The notes under the pieces were generated by a model. That model worked only from the letters and a program-made list of their open reading frames with translations, searched no databases and had not been told where the DNA came from. The position numbers and the translations under genes were made by a program. A stretch of DNA of 64,000 nucleotides from Nonomuraea rhodomycinica (lineage in GTDB: Bacteria; Actinomycetota; Actinomycetes; Streptosporangiales; Streptosporangiaceae): positions 124,001 to 188,000 of the forward strand of contig NZ_JABWGO010000004.1 of NCBI RefSeq assembly GCF_013363995.1. The letters run 5' to 3'. Of this stretch, positions 59,658-64,000 are shown in pieces (within the stretch, counting starts at the first letter, position 1; every line of letters begins with the position of its first letter).

Positions 59658-60713
59658 ATGGACATCAACATCATTCTCACCGTTATCGCCTTCTTCGTCA
59701 TCCTGGTGGTCCTCAGCAGCCTGCGGGTGGTCAATCAGGTCGAACGGGGCATCATCTTCCGCTTGGGCCGGGCCCAGAAGGAGATCCGGCAACCCGGGCT
59801 GACGGTGCTCATCCCGTTCGCCGACCGGATGAAGAAGGTCAACATCCAGATCGTCACGATGCCCGTGCCCACGCAGGAGGGCATCACCCGTGACAACGTC
59901 TCCGTCCGGGTGGACGCGGTCGCCTACTTCCGGGTCAAGGACCCGATGCGGGCGGCCATCGAGGTGCAGGACTACGTGCACGCGGTGGAGCAGGTGGCGC
60001 AGACCTCGCTGCGGTCGATCATCGGCAAGAGCGAGCTGGACGATCTGCTCACCAACCGCGAGGAGCTGAACCGCGGCCTCGCCCTGATGATCGACAGCCC
60101 CGCCCTCGGCTGGGGCATCCACATCGACCGGGTCGAGATCAAGGACGTCCAGCTCCCCGAGACGATGAAGCGCTCCATGTCGCGCCAGGCCGAGGCCGAG
60201 CGCGAGCGGCGGGCGCGGGTGATCGTCGCGGACGGCGAGCTGCGGGCCGCCCAGAAGCTCGCCGACGCCTCGGGCATCATGTCGCAGACGCCGGGCGCGT
60301 TGCAGCTGCGCCTGCTGCAGACCGTGGTGGAGGTCGCCGCCGAGAAGAACTCCACCCTGATCATGCCGCTGCCGGTCGAGCTGCTGCGCTTCTTCGACCG
60401 GGCCGCGCAGACCGCTCCCCAGAGCGCCGGACGGACGGCTGGGCAGGCCGGGGAGGCGCAGGCGGCGGAAGCACCGCCCGGACCCGGCGAGATCGAAGGG
60501 GGCGATCAGCCGAGCCTGGAGCAGGCGCCCGCCGGGGAGACACCCGCGCTGACGGAGGCCGCCACCCGAGAGGCCGCCACCCGAGAGACCGCCACGCCGG
60601 AGGCCGCCACACGGGAGGCCGCGCCGGAGCCCGCGGTGCGGGAGGCCGTCGTGCCGGAGCCCGCGACCCCGGAGTCGCGCAACGCGCACCCGAGCGGCCG
60701 CTCGTTCACGTGA
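59658..60713 (+). CDS. SPFH/Band 7 family protein (slipin/stomatin-like)
   Basis: A 351-residue membrane-associated scaffold protein. An N-terminal helix (IILTVIAFFVILVVLSSLRV) is followed by the SPFH domain: VNQVERGIIFRLGRAQKEIRQPGL (quoted in part), TQEGITRDNVSVRVDAVAYFRV (quoted in part), QTSLRSIIGKSELDDLL and a coiled region RQAEAERERRARVIVADGE. The C-terminal 90 residues are low-complexity with EAATRE/ETATPE repeats. It overlaps the opposite membrane protein gene by 8 bases. Confidence 0.92.
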   Translation: MDINIILTVIAFFVILVVLSSLRVVNQVERGIIFRLGRAQKEIRQPGLTVLIPFADRMKKVNIQIVTMPVPTQEGITRDNVSVRVDAVAYFRVKDPMRAAIEVQDYVHAVEQVAQTSLRSIIGKSELDDLLTNREELNRGLALMIDSPALGWGIHIDRVEIKDVQLPETMKRSMSRQAEAERERRARVIVADGELRAAQKLADASGIMSQTPGALQLRLLQTVVEVAAEKNSTLIMPLPVELLRFFDRAAQTAPQSAGRTAGQAGEAQAAEAPPGPGEIEGGDQPSLEQAPAGETPALTEAATREAATRETATPEAATREAAPEPAVREAVVPEPATPESRNAHPSGRSFT

Positions 60714-61371
60714 CGCCCTCCTGCGGGGCGAACGCCGCCGGGTTGTTGCGGGCCGCCGCGGCGCGGCTGCGGCGCCCGTAGGCGATGGTCCAGGTGACGA
60801 GCGCGGCGGTGACGGCGATCGGCAGCACCGCGGAGACCGTGACCATGGCCGAGGTGGACAGCGCGTACGACAGGGCGAAGCGGGCGACCGCCTCGGCCAG
60901 GTAGACGACGCCCCAGACGAGGGTGAGAACCCGCTGCACCCGGCGGAACCCCGCGTACTGCCACAGGGCGTTCCACCGGGCCAGCCCCTCGTCGGTGCCG
61001 TCGGTCCCGAACTTGCGCCCGAAGTAGAACATCAGCGGCCGGGGCGTCAGCAGGGAGCCGAGCAGCACCAGCCCGAACAGCCCGGTCACCGCGGACTCCT
61101 TGACCAGCGCCAGCCGCGCGTCCTGGAACACCAGCGAGCCGACCACGCCGAGCCCGACCACGATCAGCGCGAGCACGCCGAAGTCGTCGAGGCGGCGCCG
61201 GATCAGCAGGACGCCGAGCACCTCGACGGCCGGCCAGACCGCCGAGACCGCGAGGGCCGCGACGTCGGACATGCCGCGGTCGGTCAGCAGCGTGTACGTC
61301 AGCCAGGGCAGGACGACGTTGAACGCGATCGTCGGGCCCCAGTTCAGGGCGACAGCCCGTAATTTCGCCAT
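60706..61371 (-). CDS. VC0807-like multi-pass membrane protein
   Basis: A 221-residue protein with about six membrane helices and the VC0807-family pattern FGVLALIVVGLGVVGSLVFQDARLALVKES (quoted in part) and RPLMFYFGRKFG. GAGGAGGG sits five bases before the ATG. It diverges from a PaaX-like regulator. Function unknown. Confidence 0.78.
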   Translation of the reverse strand: MAKLRAVALNWGPTIAFNVVLPWLTYTLLTDRGMSDVAALAVSAVWPAVEVLGVLLIRRRLDDFGVLALIVVGLGVVGSLVFQDARLALVKESAVTGLFGLVLLGSLLTPRPLMFYFGRKFGTDGTDEGLARWNALWQYAGFRRVQRVLTLVWGVVYLAEAVARFALSYALSTSAMVTVSAVLPIAVTAALVTWTIAYGRRSRAAAARNNPAAFAPQEGVT

Positions 61372-61433
61372 CGAACCCTCCTCATTCCGTCGAGACAAGA
61401 TCGCATCGTGATGTGTCGCATAAACTCACGACC

Positions 61434-62267
61434 GTGAATGAAAACGTATCACCGCCTCGGTTGACCGCAAGACCCTCCCGAGGCCGGTCGGTCGCGCTCG
61501 TGCCGTTCCTGTTCGGGGCCGCGGGCCGGGAGGAGCTGTCCGGCACGGCGCTGACCAGGCTGCTGGGCGACCTCGGCCTGACCGAGGCCGCGGCCCGGGC
61601 GCTGATCGCCCGCATGCGCAAGGAGGGTCACCTGACCGGCGAGCGGCGCGGCGGCGGCACGCGCTACCGGATGGCCGGCGACCTGGCCGCCGGTTTCTTC
61701 CGGATCCGGCAGGGTTCCACGGCCGCCGTCCCGGAGTGGGACGGGCGCTTCCACGCGCTGCTCTACCAGGTGCCGGAGGGACAGCGCGCCTACCGCGACG
61801 CGCTGCGCCGGGCCGCGTTGCTCACCGGGTACGGGCTGCTCCAGCAGGGGGTGCTGATCGCGGTCACCGACCGCTCCGCCGGGCTCGGGGCGCTGCTCAC
61901 CCCGCCCGAGGGCGTGCGGCTGCACCGGGCCACGCTCGCCATGGAGGAGGCCGAGGCCGCCCGCGCCGCCTACGACGCCTGGGGCCTCGGCGCGCTGAGC
62001 GACCTGTACGACCGGCAGGCCGAGTTCCTGGAGGCGGCGGCGCGCTCGGCGCCCGAGCGGCCGGCGGCCGACGCGGAGGCGCTGCGGACGTTGAGCCGCC
62101 TGCTGGGCCGGACCATGGTCGACACCCTGCGCGCCCCCCAGTTGCCGGAGCCGCTGCGCCCGGCCGGGTGGTCACTGCCCCGGCTGCAGGCCGCGATCGG
62201 CCAGGTGCTCCAGATCTACAGCCCGCCGGCCGTCGCGTACGTGCACCAGGTCCTGGGCGACGAGTGA
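61434..62267 (+). CDS. PaaX-family transcriptional regulator
   Basis: A 277-residue PaaX-like protein: N-terminal wHTH GTALTRLLGDLGLTEAAARALIARMRKEGHL (quoted in part), middle WDGRFHALLYQVPEGQRAYRDALRRAALLTGYGLLQQGVLIA (quoted in part) and a C-terminal domain. Relatives repress phenylacetate or other aromatic degradation genes using CoA-thioester ligands. The GTG at 61434 lies within TCACGACCGTGA, a small dyad that could be its own operator; upstream GTG at 61413 is an alternative. Confidence 0.82.
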   Translation: MNENVSPPRLTARPSRGRSVALVPFLFGAAGREELSGTALTRLLGDLGLTEAAARALIARMRKEGHLTGERRGGGTRYRMAGDLAAGFFRIRQGSTAAVPEWDGRFHALLYQVPEGQRAYRDALRRAALLTGYGLLQQGVLIAVTDRSAGLGALLTPPEGVRLHRATLAMEEAEAARAAYDAWGLGALSDLYDRQAEFLEAAARSAPERPAADAEALRTLSRLLGRTMVDTLRAPQLPEPLRPAGWSLPRLQAAIGQVLQIYSPPAVAYVHQVLGDE

Positions 62268-62334
62268 CGCGCCCGGCGGATCCGCCCTGCACGGCCACCC
62301 GCTGACGCGTCCGCGGCCCGCCGCTCCGGTGCGG

Positions 62335-63312
62335 TCACCTGTCGACGCCGTCCGGCGCGCGCCGCTGGAGCAGCCGCAGGTCGGCGGTGCGGGGCAGGCT
62401 CTCCCAGTCGCCCTGCGAGGTGACCGCGAACGCGCCCGCCGCGCAGGCCGTGCGCAGCCGTTCGTCCGGATCGCTGCCCGACAGCCACCCGGCCAGCCAC
62501 CCCGCCGCGAACGCGTCGCCCGCCCCCACCGGGTCCACCTCCGTCACCCGGTACGGCTCCGCGTGCCGCACGACGTCGCCGGACAGCTCCAGGGCTCCCT
62601 CCGAGCCCGCCTTGACCAGCACGTGCCGCGGGCCGAGGGCGGCCAGGGCGCGGGCCAGTCCGGCGGGCTCCTCGACGTCGGCGATCAGCCGGCCCTCGGG
62701 GCCGGTCACGAACAGCGCGTCCACGTCCGCGACGGCCTCGCGCAGCCACGCCCCGGCCTCGGCAGGAGACCAGAGCGCGGCCCGGTAGTTGACGTCGAGC
62801 GACACCAGCACGCCCGCCGAGCGGGCCAGCGTCATCGCGTGCCGGACGGCGTCGCGGGCGGAGGCCGACAGGGCGGGCGTGATGGCGGAGACGTGCAGGA
62901 CCCGGGCCCCCGTGATGAGCCCCGGGTCCAGGTCGCCGGGCGTCAGGCGGGAGCCGGCGCTGCCGGCGCGGTAGTAGCGGACGTCGACCAGGTCGGCCGT
63001 GCGTCTGCCCTTGATCATCAGCCCGGTCGGGGCGGCGGAGTCGGTGATGGCGCGGGCGTCCACGCCCTCGCCCAGCAGCGTGGAGCGGATCAGGTCGCCG
63101 AACTCGTCCGCGCCCACCCGGCCGACCCAGGTCGCGCAGTGCCCGAGCCGCGAGACGCCGATCGCGACGTTGGACTCCGCCCCGCCCATCCCGAGGTCGA
63201 AGTCGCGCGCGAAGCGGAGGGGGCCGGTACGGCGCGCGGTGAACAGCGCCATGCTCTCGCCGAACGTCACCAGATCGGGGGCCGCCGCCGGGGGAGTGGT
63301 CGGTGTGGTCAT
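62335..63312 (-). CDS. PfkB-family carbohydrate kinase (KDG kinase-like)
   Basis: A 325-residue ribokinase-family enzyme: VTFGESMALF, DLGMGGAESNVAIGVSRLG and the catalytic DPVGAGDAFAAGWLAGWLSG. The layout (LVDVRYYRAGSAGSRL) resembles 2-dehydro-3-deoxygluconate kinases. Its ATG overlaps the IclR stop (TGATG), so the regulator and kinase are co-transcribed; IclR control of KDG metabolism is a known theme. Confidence 0.87.
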   Translation of the reverse strand: MTTPTTPPAAAPDLVTFGESMALFTARRTGPLRFARDFDLGMGGAESNVAIGVSRLGHCATWVGRVGADEFGDLIRSTLLGEGVDARAITDSAAPTGLMIKGRRTADLVDVRYYRAGSAGSRLTPGDLDPGLITGARVLHVSAITPALSASARDAVRHAMTLARSAGVLVSLDVNYRAALWSPAEAGAWLREAVADVDALFVTGPEGRLIADVEEPAGLARALAALGPRHVLVKAGSEGALELSGDVVRHAEPYRVTEVDPVGAGDAFAAGWLAGWLSGSDPDERLRTACAAGAFAVTSQGDWESLPRTADLRLLQRRAPDGVDR

Positions 63313-64000
63313 CAGCTCGTCGCTCCCAGCTTTCCGGAGATCCGCGCCGCCGCGGCGGCCACCCGCGGGCCCAGCTCGCGCACCCGCGCGGCGGTGACGC
63401 GCGAGGTGAGCCCGGAGACCGAGAGGGCGGCCACCACGGCCCCGGTGTGGTTGAAGATCGGCGCGCCGACGCAGCGCACCTCGGGCTCGTTCTCGCGGTC
63501 GTCCACCGCGTAGCCGCGCCGCCGGACGCCCGCCAGCTCGCGCCGCAGCCGGTCGGGGTCGGTGATGGTGTGCCGGGTACGGGACTCCAGCTCCAGCCCC
63601 TCGACCGGGTCGCCCGGCTGGAACGCCAGGATCGCCTTGCCCACGGCCGTGCAGTGCGCCGGCCCGCGGCTGCCGATGCGCGAGGCCATGCGGACGTTCG
63701 TCTCGTTCTCCACCTTGTCGATGTAGACGACGTGCGGCGGGTCGTGGACGACCAGGTGGACGGTCTCCCGCGCCTCGGTCATCAGCCGGTGCGACTCCTC
63801 GGCGGCCACGGCGCGCAGGTCGAGCGTGGCGAGGTACGCCTGGCCGAGGCGCAGCGTGCCGTGGCCGAGCCGGTAGACGCCGCTCCTGTGGTCGCGTTCG
63901 AGGAGGCGGGCCTCGATGAGCGGCGCGGTCAGCCGCAGCACGGTGCTCTTGGACAGGCCCACGCCCTCGGCGAGCCTGGTCAGGGTGAGGCCGCTGTTGT
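63312..64000 (-). CDS. IclR-family transcriptional regulator (5' end beyond window)
   Basis: At least 229 residues visible; the gene runs off the right edge, so its first residues are missing. The HTH end (GLTLTRLAEGVGLSKSTVLRL) and the full effector domain (HLVVHDPPHVVYIDKVENETNVRMASRIGSRGPAHCTAVGKAILAF, quoted in part; CVGAPIFNHTGAVVAALSVSG) are clear. It is coupled to the PfkB kinase and probably controls a sugar-acid catabolic operon. Confidence 0.88.
   Translation of the reverse strand, partial: NSGLTLTRLAEGVGLSKSTVLRLTAPLIEARLLERDHRSGVYRLGHGTLRLGQAYLATLDLRAVAAEESHRLMTEARETVHLVVHDPPHVVYIDKVENETNVRMASRIGSRGPAHCTAVGKAILAFQPGDPVEGLELESRTRHTITDPDRLRRELAGVRRRGYAVDDRENEPEVRCVGAPIFNHTGAVVAALSVSGLTSRVTAARVRELGPRVAAAAARISGKLGATS

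Noticed and set aside
1..64000. tRNA or rRNA genes
   Set aside because: I saw no convincing cloverleaf, TTCRANYC box or rRNA segment on reading, but no tRNA search was run.

Overview
This window is very GC-rich DNA with frequent GTG and TTG starts, many 4-base ATGA or GTGA gene overlaps and dense TetR, MarR and GntR regulators. That fits a filamentous actinomycete, possibly Streptosporangiales or Streptomyces-like; I cannot place the genus. No rRNA or tRNA genes were seen.

Bases 1-15,840 are the edge of a polyketide cluster that continues to the left. On the plus strand a translationally coupled set (3-hydroxyacyl dehydrogenase, ACP, acyl-CoA dehydrogenase, FkbH-type loader) makes a hydroxymalonyl- or methoxymalonyl-ACP extender, followed by a type II thioesterase and an Sfp-type phosphopantetheinyl transferase. 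On the minus strand lie an ABC exporter, a KS-AT-KR-ACP module, a KS-KR-ACP module whose AT is missing, and another acyl-CoA dehydrogenase. An AT-less module beside an ACP-bound extender pathway suggests trans-loading of an oxygenated C2 unit.

Bases 16,000-25,500 hold a phosphotransferase, a DUF1707 protein, an acyltransferase, and a two-component system. The two-component genes diverge from an operon encoding a PHM-like copper lipoprotein, a DoxX-Rieske fusion and an MMPL transporter. Two inverted repeats exactly 33 bp apart lie in the divergent region.

Bases 25,500-36,540 hold small regulators with visible operators, a secreted carboxylesterase, and a GntR-controlled operon for a family-5 ABC transporter (with a permease-ATPase fusion) and a DapA-family lyase.

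Bases 36,540-38,250 are a scar. An IS5-like element carrying a DUF5713 gene has split a DUF6247 gene, next to a fragment that may be a toxin-gene start.

Bases 38,250-47,700 hold an OhrR-like regulator with a small membrane protein, a rifampicin monooxygenase (rox) behind a rifamycin-associated element, two sets of 23-bp tandem repeats, and several regulator/enzyme pairs with operators. Bases 47,700-64,000 are mixed accessory and housekeeping genes: an ECF sigma factor with its YCII partner, secreted hydrolases, an MFS exporter, a MerR-controlled hydrolase, an SPFH protein, and a PfkB kinase with an IclR regulator at the right edge.
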